A stretch of 64,000 nt of DNA from assembly GCF_947179165.1 (NCBI RefSeq), contig NC_077247.1, positions 47,784,935 through 47,848,934 on the forward strand, read 5' to 3'. Made by a program: the position numbers and the translations under genes. The notes under the pieces were generated by a model. It did not search any database. It was not told the origin of the DNA and saw only the letters and a list, made by a program, of their open reading frames with translations. The DNA is from Solanum dulcamara (Eukaryota; Streptophyta; Magnoliopsida; Solanales; Solanaceae). Shown here piece after piece: positions 22,321 to 35,200 of this stretch (position 1 is the first letter of the stretch; every line of letters begins with the position of its first letter).

Positions 22321-24112
22321 ATTGGTCTTTTAAAGCTTCAATTCACATGAACCATGATATCAAAAATATCCACCATAGCTAACATGTGAACGCCAATAGT
22401 AATACACAAAACATATATATATTTCACTACTTTTTCCACTTCAAACTGTCAAAAAGGAATCAAGTTGCATCTGTACATATTCTAATCACATTACCAATAT
22501 CACGGAAACCATGCAAACGATGGTTCATTGAACGTTATAAAACTAGTCTCATGCACACATACAATAATCTAGTTGAACGATGGTTCATTACTAGTTCACA
22601 TGAACCATGATATCAAAAATATCCAGCCACTGGTTTTTGATATATTCTTCAATACAAGATTCATGTGCACATACGATAATCTAGTTGTATTTACTTTCGT
22701 TATTTAAATAGAAAAGAAATGAATTAACGATGCTTCCATGAACAGGTCGATACACGTATAACATGCAAGTGCAACATTAGTAAAGTTCAGTACCAACTTT
22801 GTGGTCCTTATAGACATTCTGGAGACACAACAACAGGGTTAATAAATGAGAAGATATTTAATTTCCATTCAAGATGTAGAGGAGTAGATGGGCTTACATA
22901 CCTATAAGAAAGGAAAACCAAGTCTCTGCAAGTTGATGCAATAAGTAGCAAGTAATTTAATGTGCAGCATGGCAATCAAATTATCTTCTTTCCTTTTAAA
23001 ATGTACGGAACCATTGGCCCCGGCTTTCTTCTCTGACCTGCAACCTGCAAAGCAAAAGTCTGGCAACACATGAAGGATGCAAGAGGGTGTTGGCATAGTT
23101 GGAAACAGATGTTAAATGCAAGCAAATAAGACAAGTGATGCACCTCAGCAGCACCAATTCATCTTCACATGTCTACTATTCAATTGTGTAACAAGTGTGT
23201 CCTGTGTCCATTACAACAATCTCAAATATGCAAAATATGCAAGATAGTCCCTAAAAATGTATTCATCCAAGCCTTCAGCAGATACAGATATAATGAGTCA
23301 CTAAGTAATGCAGCGGTAACCAATCAGCTCCTCCAAATCAACATTGTTAACTCTAATATTGATAAATGATACCAGTTTTTACATTCAGATAAGCACCCTG
23401 TAGCAGTGATCCAGTTAATACTACCGATAACAACATTCAAAAGAAGGGTGGACAAACACATGTCAACAATTAACAAGCAGCATTAGCTATGTCACTAGCA
23501 ATCAGCAGCGGCGGCCTGTAGGTGTCAAGCTTCAACAAAATACAAATCCGAAAATCACAAACCTTATCATTGACTCAAAAATCACCTGAAGCAAAAAGCA
23601 GACAATGCATTTCGAGGATCTTAAGCAAGCAATATTATGAACGTAGTAGAAAACTTCAGAAGTAATGTGTAATGCAAGTAAAAGCACTATATGTTTATTA
23701 GCATGGTTGTCTTGGCTTAAGAAGTATATAATATACCACTTAAAAAGAGTAGAAACTATTCCATTCAGCTTAACCTAGCCTTGCAGATGGCGTATTTTGT
23801 CTGATGATCATATTTTTATTCCACTTAAAAGCACTGGCAATGGTTGTCTGATGATCATATTTTGTGTACCTATCATGCAAAATTACAAAGGCCTTACCAA
23901 GCCTTGCAAATGGCACTTGCATTCAAGAACTAATGATCATACTTTGTGTACCAAATAGGTAAAATTACAGAGACCACCTCAATGCACACCTACAGTCTAA
24001 TAATTCACATTCTCTTGATGATGGAATAGAGATATACAACAGTATTAAACCAAAAGAAGTTTAATTACACAGAGACCTGGTAAAACTACAAAAGTCAGAT
24101 CATCCAGAAAAC
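22321..24112. other. kinase 3' flank, no further gene confirmed
   Basis: It contains the kinase 3' UTR at its right end. A 30-bp direct repeat (cacatgaaccatgatatcaa...) occurs at about 22342 and 22595. A GC-richer patch at 22980-23100 could be a UTR exon but encodes nothing recognisable. At 23770-23990 a diverged ~110-bp unit (tgatgatcata...ttgtgtacc) appears two to three times. Confidence 0.45.
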
Positions 24113-26143
24113 TCAAGCGAACTTAGGTTTCGGCATGGGCATTGAGGAAACATTTTGATGTAATGAAGTATTTTGATGTACATGACCAAGCTTTTGGATC
24201 CAATGATGAAGCCCTTTCTTGTGATCTAGACACATCGTCTTCTGAACAAGATTCAGAGTTCCATCATGAGCGACTGATGATTCAAACTGCTCCAGTACCT
24301 TCACAATCTGCCAAAACTCAGGTCTCTTTTCTGGTTGCAAAGCCCAACACAGTTCAATTAAACCTCTCATGGCTGGAGGGCAGTCCCCATGGATAGGTGG
24401 TCTCATATTCTGAAAGGTCCCAAAAACAAGTGCTTTTAGGATAAAATATACTCCTAATTCACAGTTTATGAAGAAGCATCAAAGAGGAGTTTTGTTGGGA
24501 TGGACGGTGGAGGTCTGAGGGCACATGGGTTGCTATCACATCAAAGTGTTCAGCCATGCAGAAATAAAAGTTATTTATGCCATTATCCAAATGTACAAGT
24601 CCAGAGATAACTGATTATATCATGACAGCACAAGATCACAAGAGTTCCAGAAATATTTATGTGAATAAGAAAGTACCAAATGTTGGATCATACCTTGTTT
24701 ACAACAGCAAAAGCAGCCTGTACTGGTGTCATATCTTCATAAGGAATGGTTCCAGACACCATTTCCCATAGAATGAGTCCAAAGCCATATACATCAACCT
24801 TTCTTCCATATGATTTTCTCTTAATCATCTCTGGTGCCATCCAACGGTAAGTGCCTGGATCATCAGCCAGGAGATCACAGTATGCCTCCTCACAAGCAAT
24901 TCCAAAGTCAGCGATTTTCAGGTGAAAATCCTCATCGATAAGTATATTCTCTGGTTTGAGGTCCCGATGAATTATGCCTTGCGAGTGAATGTATTCCATT
25001 CCACGAGCAATATCCATGGCAAGTGCAATCAATTTGTCCAGGGTTAGGGACTTATGTTCAAGCTTATGCAGGTGTGCTCTCAAAGAACCCTCCGATATAT
25101 ACTCGGTAACAACACAAAAAACTGGTGGTTGTTTGCATGCACCTACGAACTGCATTAAAGGGGTCATGTGAACCAATCACAAAGAAATTTTATAAGGACA
25201 ACAAGTTACCACAATCGCCCTATTGTCTAAAAACGGAGATTCTAGTTATAGAGGCAAATGATGGAACTAACTGGTCCATGAATCTTTTATAGGCAGGATA
25301 ATCAGATACAGTTAAATATATGCAACAGCAGAGTTCCATGTACTTATATGAAATGAACCAAATAAGAAAATTAATTCATACCTTTATAACATTTGGATGG
25401 TGGAGACGAGGCAAGAGAGTAACTTCTCTAATAAACTGGTTCTCCAATCGAGTTCCTAAAGCTCCAATTTCGTCATCATCTGGTACTCTTATAATTTTCA
25501 CTGCAACAGCTTCATCCTTGTATTTCCCATGGTAAAGCTGACTGTGTGCACCGTGTGCAAATCTTAGCCCAAGAAAGAGCTTAGAAAGATCAATTGTATA
25601 TTCATCTGCTGTTTCCACAGAACTAACCCTACCAACACCATGATCAAAGTACCTACTCCATGCTGAATCCTTCCGACTCTTTGATTTGTCATGGAACTTG
25701 AATGATGTGAAATTCCGAAGGGGGCTTGTATTTGCTGGGGATCTTGAACCAGGAGATCTTAACATAGGTGATTTCGATCCCCGGGGATCTTTGTAAAACG
25801 ACTTACTCACAATTTTCTTCTCATGTTCCTTCCTTTGTGGACGTGGAGTCGAGAATCTCTTCTGACTAGATCGAGCTTCCTTAAAGGTATCCGGGACTGA
25901 TGTTTCTGGATGAGGTGACACAGTCCTCTGCTTGTTTGTAGTTGGGTTGCGCTGAAGTGGCACAACAGTTGGCTCAGGTCTTGAATTAAAAGAACCTGTT
26001 CCAGGTCTAGTTTTTGCACCAGCAATTCTTCCTGACTGAATAGTACTAATAGGAATAGAGGTCAATCTTGCAGAATCCAACCTATGACAAACTGTATGAG
26101 AAAACTTTGTTCTCCTAATCCAAGAATTAACTTCATCATCCAT
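24113..26143 (-). CDS. Raf-like (HT1/RAF43-type) protein kinase
   Basis: Minus-strand gene with coding exons 26143-25382, 25149-24694 and 24409-24113, encoding 504 residues. Introns are phase 0 with GT-AG borders. The start ATG at 26143 gives MDDEVNSWIRRTKFSHTVCH, the typical start of this group. Residues 1-180 are basic, Ser/Pro-rich and probably disordered. The kinase domain has a degenerate Gly loop (FAHGAHSQLYHG, about 193-203), the ATP-binding Lys in AVKII (about 216), HRDLKPEN (315-322), DFG (335-337) and APE (359-361). All catalytic residues are present. Family members (MAPKKK group C, HT1-like) are cytosolic Ser/Thr/Tyr kinases. The substrate is unknown. Confidence 0.93.
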
Positions 26144-26941
26144 TTCTTCAATCAGCTTAGAACACCTGATAACCAATAAAAAATCTGTTCTTTTCCTCCT
26201 CCTTCAGCACAGAAAAAGGTTCAAATTCAAGAACTCTCTTCAAATTTGCCAAGTTTTCTATTGACAATTTCTTCAAGTCCATCAAAGGGTGGTAGTAAAT
26301 CAAGAAATCAAACACCAACCTTCATACCCATATGCAGATAAACCATAAATGATCAATCAACTTTTTCAACACAATAACTAAAGCAGGAAAAATCCCAATA
26401 TCTCTGTCAACTAAACCAAAGATCAAAACTTTTTAACCTCTAACAAACAACAGTTCATCAGCAAAACCATTCAAACTTGTAGACCTGCCAAATGCCCACC
26501 ATCAGACAGAAAACCAAACTGTTACCTCAAAAAGCAAAACAACCCCTCTTCAGCTCCAAAGTCAAACACCCCATCATCTTCTCTCAAAACCTGGAAGATC
26601 CCATAACAAGATTATAAAATATGAATATAAGTTTTTATTCACAAAATTTTAAAAAAAAACACCAAAATAAAATAACATTAAAAAGCATACTCAATTGGCT
26701 TAAAGATAAAGAAATACCCATCATGATAAACCCCATTACCCCACCAACTCAGGTAATCATTTCCCCGAATACAAATCACAAATCGATAAGTAATCAAGAA
26801 AGAAGGAAAAAAAACACCCATTTCCTTAAAAATACCCTTCCTATAAAACCAAGATCCGTGTACCAACACACTTACCCAAAGGGTGTTTTCTTAAAGAACC
26901 AATCTTTGATACAAACTCTTCTATTCTTCTTCTTTTTTCAC

Positions 26942-26973
<32 letters not shown>

Positions 26974-27060
26974 TTAAGCCATTAATAAATGTAATAGAGG
27001 GAAGAGAGAAGAAAAATCATCACACTCCATTTAACACTAATATCCTTTTTCATATAAAAC
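26144..27060 (-). promoter_or_regulatory. kinase 5' UTR, probable UTR intron and promoter
   Basis: On the minus strand a TATA-like TTTTATATG lies at about 27051-27059. Then comes a leader with a GA microsatellite (CT on plus, about 26944-26976). A probable UTR intron runs 26590-26166: donor TTCCAG|GTTTTG, acceptor TTATCAG|GTGTTC. That leaves 22 bp of leader before the ATG. The intron call is by splice consensus only. Confidence 0.45.
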
Positions 27061-27811
27061 TACTACTGGGTGGCAGGGCGGAGCTAGAGGGTCGCGTGTG
27101 GGTTCGATCAAACGTATTATTTTTTTGCTTCAATAATACATATTAAAAAAATTATTAAATAAATATAAATATTAAATTTAGAATTTAATTATTAATAATT
27201 AATATAGTTATTAAAAAATTCAGAATATTAAAATTGAAATTTTGATTTTGCCTATAATGAATTATATCTAAATAAAATAAAAAAATATTGTGCAATAGAT
27301 AAGTTACTTTTTCTTTAATCAATCAGATATTTTAAATTCAAGCTTTGAATAAAAAAAAAATTCTTCATAAAAAGGTTTTTATCCGAATGAAATTAAATAT
27401 AATTGAGTTTTAATATAAATATGGATGATTGAAAATAAAAAGTGCAAAATTAGACGTAGGTGCTTTGTGTGACCAATTGTTTCACGTAGAAGATTCAAGT
27501 GAACCCATTTTTGTTGCTGACTACAAAAAAAATTGGTGGAGGGTGGGGCCCATTAGAAGATAGTCAATAAAAGACAGAGAAATAAGAAATGGGAATAAAG
27601 CAATTTAATTGGGAAGAATACAATGTAACTATCAGAGAATTGAGGAAACGGAATAAAGGAAAGAACTCAGATATTTAATCTTTTAAAATATTTTTCTTTT
27701 TGTCTTTGTGCTATTTTTTTAATATAGATACGGTTAAAGGGTACGGTATCACGGATATGGAGGATTGTGGTTGGGTGAGTTGGCAGTAAATTTTTTATAT
27801 AATATAATATA

Positions 27812-28522
27812 GGGAAAAGGGTTTAAAATGTTATTAAATTATTTAAAATGAATAAAAATATTTTTTATTTATAGTTTGGTTTTAAAATATTTTATCGTTA
27901 ATTTTTTGATTTAAAAATGTTTTTATTGTTATTTAATGGGTTAAAAATGTCCTTTTCAATTAAATATATTATTTTATTTTATTAACACATTTTTTACCTA
28001 ATAATATTTTTTTTATTAACAAATGTTTATTCTACTTCAATTAGAAAAAAGTTTAAAACATTATTTATTTTATTATAATTACTTGTTATCGTTATTTGAA
28101 TAAAAATTAATGATGTATTTATTATGATATTATAAATATGACATATATTATCCGTTAAGGTATAGAGTACATGAAATTATTCCTTTTTAATTGATAAAAT
28201 GAGATTACGAAGAATAAAATAATTTTTTATATTTTTATTACTTAAAGTGATTTAAAAAGAAAGAAAACAAGAATAGGGTTTCTTAAAAGTAATATTTTTT
28301 TATGAGGAACAAGATTTATTTTTTCTTAAAAAATATATTTATTCGGAAAAGGGTATTTTTGACCCATTTTGTAATAATAGGGACATTTTTGACCCATTAA
28401 ATAATAATAATGACATTTATGGATCAAAGTATTAACGGTTAAGACATTTTTGGACCAAACTATAAATGAAAGATATTTTTGTTCATTTCAAATAGTTTAA
28501 GGACATTGTTGACCCTTTTTCC
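27812..28522. mobile_element. MULE-type MITE with long inverted repeats
   Basis: A 711-bp element whose ends (GGGAAAAGGGT and ACCCTTTTTCC) continue as long, imperfect inverted repeats. They align over about 150-180 bp, through the shared string TTTATAGTTTGGT. An exact 9-bp duplication TATAATATA flanks it (27803-27811 and 28523-28531), which is diagnostic for Mutator-like elements. No transposase. It lies about 750 bp upstream of the kinase TATA-like site. Confidence 0.82.
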
Positions 28523-28531
28523 TATAATATA

Positions 28532-31500
28532 TAATTTTATTTTTCATTTTTTTAAAAAAATAAATAATTTTAATCATCGAGTTATTAATTTTGATGGTTA
28601 CATTGTTCAACTTAAATGTATTTGACCATTAATGTGTGGGTGGGGAAATTAGTTTTGTAGACAACATATAGTTTTTTAAAAAATAAAACTATAATCTTTT
28701 TATTAGTGTTTTTTTAACTTTACATATAAAAGATTGTATTTATACACGTAAAATATTTGAAAAACCTTTTCTTGTATTTACTTTGTAAATGGACTAGAAA
28801 CCTTAATTCCTCAAATTGTGTGATTGTGATCCTTGAAATTAAAGAAATTATGAATTCTTGATAACTTACAATGAATAGACAAAAATAGTTTTTTCAGATT
28901 TTTCATTTGTAAAAATAATAAAAATTATAATAAAGCCATGAAATTAAAAAGAAATTATAAGTGACTTCGAAAATTGATTTCCCTTGAGTTAACATAAGCT
29001 AACGTTGCCGGTGTGTTCATTATTATTAAATAAAATAAGATTGAAGAAAAAAATTCAAGTCCTTATTCTTTTTGTATAAAAGTAATTCTCTGTCATACTC
29101 ATGATCGAAATTAAGGGACGCAGGAAATTAATTCATATAATATAAAGTTTTATTAGCATTTGGAAGGAAAAATTGGTGAAAGTCTCTGCTCTCTTGATTG
29201 GTATCCACTTGGAGGCATATTCATAGTATATTCTATGATTTCTCTTCTGTTTCAAATTTAGTTGATATATAACTTAAATTGATTGTGACAAATTTATTTA
29301 AAATATTCTTAGAAAGATGATAATTTTTATATTGTCATAATAAATAAAAGATATAAAAAAATTATTAGATACTAAAAAATATATATAATAACAAACAAGA
29401 CAATTTAAATTTAATAAAAATAGTATAACTTACATAAATTTTATAGTGTTAAGAGTCAATTATATTCTATTCCTATACATTTTTAAATTACAAAAATTCT
29501 TTATTTGTTGGAAAACTCGGATACATGAGTATCTTCCCTGATACATAGTGATGTCTTTAACGCTATTGAGATAAAAAAGGAAAATTAATGAAAAAATTGT
29601 TAATTGAATATTGTGTTACGTTTTAAAAGGAAAAAGTAAATAAAGAAAGCATAAATTATGGGAGAACTTTATTGACAATGGGATTCAAACCCTGACAAAT
29701 TGAAATATGTTGGTACAATTCAAAATTCTTCTTCCATTCTTCCAAAAAAACTCTCAAATTTGAATCAAAATTGTCTACAATTGTACTGATGTAGCATGAA
29801 CCTGTCGATCTTGTTGAGACATTCCGAAATCTGAAAAAGTGACGAAATCTAAAAAAGTGATGTAAGGTATGAACCATACAAAAGTGATGAAATTATTGTT
29901 GGTCAAAATACGAGAGTTGGTGGTAGCTCCAGTAAGAGCTTTGAGTCGAGATCCATGGATGGCGCCATTGTTGAAAGTGAAAAAAGTCATGGGAGTTGGT
30001 ACAGAGCAAAGAAGAATGTGTAGAAGGATTTCGTCATCACGTTTTTTTTGTTTTTAACAAATCAGATTGTTTTTTTTTGTTGTTGTTGTTTATCTTTTTG
30101 TGATACGTATAGATTCAGATTTTTAATGTATCTAGTTGTTTTTCTTTCTTAAATTAATGTATCGTGCCTTCTCAAAATTTCAGGGGTCTCAATGACCATT
30201 GGCATAGGCGATGAGGTAAAGTTTGAGACTTTCTCAAAATCATGAGATCAATAACTACAAATGACGTTCTCAAGTGATAAAAGACTTGGATCCCGTGAAA
30301 TTTGTGGAGTCCGTGGGATGACATATGACATGATATTTGTTTGTGACAGTTGATATGTCATAGTTGATGCCTGAGTGAATTTATATGTGAAGCCTCTTGA
30401 ATTTTGAAGAAAATTACCTTGAAATACCAGAAGAAATGAAACAATTGTAAATCTCATCTCCGGCAACACTAGCAAAGAGATTTGGAATCAGAGTTGAGCG
30501 TATCTTCTCTTGGTAGCATTATATGAAATTTCACAAATAAAGTGAAATTGGGTTTACGGTAGACTAAAAGCCAAAATGTATAGTTGCAGGGGAAAAAAAT
30601 ATATAAAACGCTACTATTAGTAACGTATTCCTAAAACGTTATTATTAGTAACGTATTCCTACTTTTAACGGCGTTGGCAGTTAAATTTTTTGTGCGTTAA
30701 TTTTTTGAAATAAAATATGTCCTAACACATTACTGCCAACAACGTTTATACTAGTTTTATAAAGTTTCAAAAAAAATGTACTATTATTATAAATTGATTT
30801 AAATAATAGCTTGTTTTGATAAAAAAAAAATGCTCTTTTGCAACATTTTAAACCCCACCATGTTGTTAGGGAGGTACAAAACCCAACATTTGAGCAGGAC
30901 AATTCGAAATTGTTATTTGTGAGAGGGAGAATTCAAAATTGATAACCCGCAAATACAATTTAACCAATGGATCGTAGTGTAATAGTTGAGATTCTTTCAT
31001 TATTAATCGAGCCTCTCGGAGTGCAAGAGAATTGATTGTGAATGCCGTTTTAAAAAATTAATCATACAATATTGCACAAATTTATATTTAATCGGACTTC
31101 AATGTGAGTATTGAACAGAAAAATTAAAAAAAGAAGAGAAAATTCAAAATTGATAGTTAGGTGGTATTTATTTAATATTCTCTACATACCAAACTGCTAT
31201 TATTTTTTTCATGTAATGTCCTAGTTCCATATTTGGAACGTTAGTTTGGTGAATTAGTTATTGACATGTCATGGACTGTCATAAATTGATCATTGAGATG
31301 GTGATTACTTCTTTCGTGTATTTTATATTTTAATTGAATTAACTATCTATAAATTTGTATTTATGTTAGTCAACAACTCCTAATACATTAGTAGTATCTT
31401 AACATTATTGCATTGAAAAATATATCCTTAACGTAACCCCATCCATTATTTTCGTTTAGTCAACTAAATCGTGAATCATCAAAAAATAATATCAACAAAG

Positions 31501-31773
31501 CATTGTACTTTATTTTGTCCAATATGTGAACATTTAAATATAGGAAACTGCTACCTCATATATGAAAATTGTCCAAAATCATATAAATGAATTAATTTTT
31601 CTTTTCCACAATTATTAATACAGTTCTAAAAAACTCTCTCGCACATCTAAGATTAGCTAGACATCCGAATTAGAAGCTTGGATTATCACTCAATTTTTGA
31701 ATAATTGATCATTCAGCTTTATTTTATTTTCCAAAAATCACTTAACTTTGGGTACTTGGCCTCCATAATCACT
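28532..31773. other. intergenic, mostly AT-rich
   Basis: No confirmed gene. 29869-30057 (plus) has a coding-like start (see findings). A 28-bp tandem duplication lies at 30605-30660. The rest holds only short spurious frames. Confidence 0.5.
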
Positions 31774-31778
31774 TAACT

Positions 31779-32161
31779 TGTTGACATAGCAAGCTTTCAT
31801 GTATTGAAAAGTTGTTAGGGTTGGTTGAAATATTGTTAGAGATAGTAATTGGTTGTTATAAAGTTGTTAGGATTCAGTTACAAAGTAGTTAGTATAGTTG
31901 GTATGAGTAGAAAATACTATACTTGTACAATTTCAGAAATACATGTATATATACATGCACCAAAATAATGAAAGGTCACAATTCATTCTTAACAAGATAT
32001 TTTCTCTCTCTCTATACCTATTCTCTCTTCCTTCTCTCTTTTCTCTCTTTTCTCTTCAACCTTCAGACGTCTTCTTCTTCTCTTCTCTGTACATTCTCTT
32101 CCTCTCTTCTTCACGTTTTCTTCAGGCATCTTCAGGTTAAACTCCACTGCTGGAGTTATCA
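31779..32161 (+). repeat. 5' LTR of the intact Copia
   Basis: 383 bp, TGTTGACA...TTATCA. A TATA-like tatatatac lies near 31948-31956 inside a short palindrome, followed by a long CT-rich stretch (about 31996-32140), the presumed R/U5 leader. Confidence 0.95.
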
Positions 32162-32293
32162 TGGTATCAGAGCCTTCATGGATCATAAGGTAGAAGAAGC
32201 CCAATCGCGAGAAACTAGAAGAAGAGACCAACTAGCGATCTAAAGTTCAAGCTTTCAGTCAAGGTGTATAAAACTTAAGCTACATCAGATTCC

Positions 32294-35200
32294 ATGGAAA
32301 TCGGAGGTGCGAACCTAAACGGAGCACATGCAACAGCTGGTCCAACCAGCTATGAAGTTCCGAATATAGGTCACAATCATCCCCTTTATCTCCATCCGAA
32401 CGACACACCAGGTAGCTCCCTAATCTCTTTACAGCTTACCGGCTCCGAGAACTATGCTATCTGGAGTAGATCTATGAGGATCGGACTCCTAGGGAAAGGT
32501 AAATTAGGTTTCGTAGATGGAAGATTTCCTAAGGATCAGTTTGTCCCTGAGATGTTTGATATGTGGGAAAAATGTAATGCTGTAGTCCTATCGTGGATAA
32601 TGAATGCGGTTGCACCCAGCTTATTGTGTAGTATTGTCTATGTTGGTGATGCACACAAGGTATGGAGTGATTTAAAAGAAAGATTTGACAAAATTAACGG
32701 TGCACATGTCTTCCAACTGCACAAGGACATTCATAGTTTCACTCAAGGAACTATGACTGTTACAGAGTACTACACTCATCTAAGAGGACTGTGGAATGAA
32801 TTTGACTCCATCATGCCATGCCCAGGGTGCTCGTGTGCTGAATCAAAAAGATTCCAAGAACACTTTGAATACCAGAGGTTGCTTGAGTTCCTTATGGGAC
32901 TAAATGAGTCGTATTCAGCTGCAAGAGGTCAGATATTGATGCAAACTCCCTTACCTAATCTAAACAAGGCCTATTCTCTGATAGTAGATCATGAAAGCCA
33001 AAGAAACCTAGCAAGTACAGGTCATGAAAGTGTTAATTCTGGAACAGTTGAATACACTGCTCTATTCAGTAAAAAAGGAGGAAATGGCACTAATCAAGGA
33101 GGCAGTTTTGGCCATCAACCAGGAGGTGATGGCACTCCAGGAAGGGGACACTATAACGACCAAAACAAGTCACAAAAATTCCAGAAGTCAATTATTGTAT
33201 GTGAGGTATGTGGTTACAGGGGACACTCCAAGGAACAATGCTTTAAAGTGAAAGGATATCCGGTTGGGTGGAAATCAAAGAAGAAGAGGGAACAGTTTAA
33301 CTCCAGTTCATATGCCAATCAAGCTGAAGTTAATCAATGTGGAAATTCACAGGTTGACACATCTACACCTAAAGCTTTCTTCACACAAGACCAGTATCAT
33401 CAGATATTACAAATGCTGGCCAAAGGAGGTGAAAATGGAGGAGAACACTCAGCTAAAGCAGCTACAGCAGGTAGTACTATATCTGCTTTAGTATCTAAAT
33501 ATGTAGACAAAAGTTGGATAGTTGACACTGGAGCAACAAATCATATGACTTCTAAGACTGAACTTCTAACTGAATTTCACACTGTACCACCATCTGAGAG
33601 AAGACAAGTAATGCTACCCACTGGAAATACAGTTTCAGTTTCACATGTTGGTAGTACTCATATTCTTGGGAATCAATCTATTAGCAATGTTCTATTTGTT
33701 CCTGACTTCAAATGTAATCTCCTGTCTGTGTCACAACTCACCAAAGAGCTCAAATGTATGGCAGCCTTCTTCCCTGACTTCTGTGTTTTCCAGGACCTCT
33801 TCAGTGGTCAGGTCAAGGGGATTGGTAAAGAGGATCAAGGACTCTACATTCTGAAGGAAGGCATTCTAAAGGCAGAAGTCAATGGTTGTGCAAATCAGCT
33901 TCAAGATATAGCTCCTGCAAACTCCACAAGTAGTAATGTCATTCCAGCTGAAAAGGCTAATCTGTGGCATCTAAGGCTAGGTCATATACCTGTAGATATA
34001 ATAAAGAAATCATCTAGTATTGAGGTTCTAGATAAAGAACATTCTACTTGTACAGTTTGTCCACTTGCTAAGCAGACTAAGCTTCCTTTCCCTGTAAGCT
34101 CTCATGTGTCATATGCTGTATTTGAACTTGTTCACTGTGACATTTGGGGTCCCTACAGGGTATCCACTCATGATGGAAAGAAATATTTTGTAACTGTAGT
34201 TGATGATTACTCCAGGTTTACTTGGATTTTTCTTATAGCCTCTAAGTCTGACACAATTGTTGTGTTAAGAAATTTTTTCACACAGGTTCAAAACTTATTC
34301 TCCACAACTGTGAAGACCCTGAGAACTGATAATGGCTGTGAGTTCCTCAGTGTTGCATTCCAGAACATGCTGTCTACACTTGGCATTCTTCATCAAACCT
34401 CTTGTGTCTATACTCCTCAACAAAATGGAGTTGCTGAGAGGAAGCATAGGACTATCCTGGAGATGGCCAGAGCACTAAGGTTCCAGTCTGCTGTACCCTT
34501 AAAATTCTGGGGTGAGTGTGTCACTACTGCAGTCTACCTCCTCAATAGAATCCCCTCAAAACTTCTTCAGTACAAAACACCATTTGAAATGCTTCATCAG
34601 CATGCTCCTTCCTTAGCTCACATTAAGGTATTTGGTTGTCTTTGTTATGCCACAGCCCCTCATGCTCTTGACAAATTCTCTCCTAGAGCTATACCAGCTG
34701 TCCTAATGGGGTACTCCTCATCCAAAAAGGGGTATATCCTATATGATCTCCACTCTCAATCCTTTTTTGTGAATAGACATGCAGTGTTCAAAGAAGACAT
34801 TTTTCCTTTCAAGGATGTCCAAGTTTCCTCTAATCCACTTTTTCCAGTACTTACACTTCTAGACTCCTCACAGCCACACTCAGATCCCATTTCCCAATCT
34901 TTAACTCCAACAGTACCTCCTGAGCTAAACTCTCAGCCTCCCCCATCTTCTGTTCCTCCCAGAAAGTCCTCCAGACCCAGTAAGCCACCATCTTGGCTTC
35001 AAGACTTTATCACTACTTCCACAGGCAATTCTTGCTCCTATCCTATTGCAGCCCATATATCCTATTCCCATATATCTCCCTCCTACAGCTCTTGCCTAGC
35101 TGCTTACTCAGCCATCACTGAACCTAACTCCTTCAAAGCTGCCTCACTTGATCCTCAGTGGGTTCAAGCCATGCAGGAGGAAATTGATGCTTTGGAGGCT

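Noticed and set aside
27066..27120. SINE-like string (ggcggagctagagggtcg)
   Set aside because: Resembles common plant repeat heads but has no paired boxes or tail. Too short to call.
29668..29695. Pol III B-box-like ggtttgaatccc on the minus strand
   Set aside because: No A box at the right distance and no tail, so not called as a SINE or tRNA.
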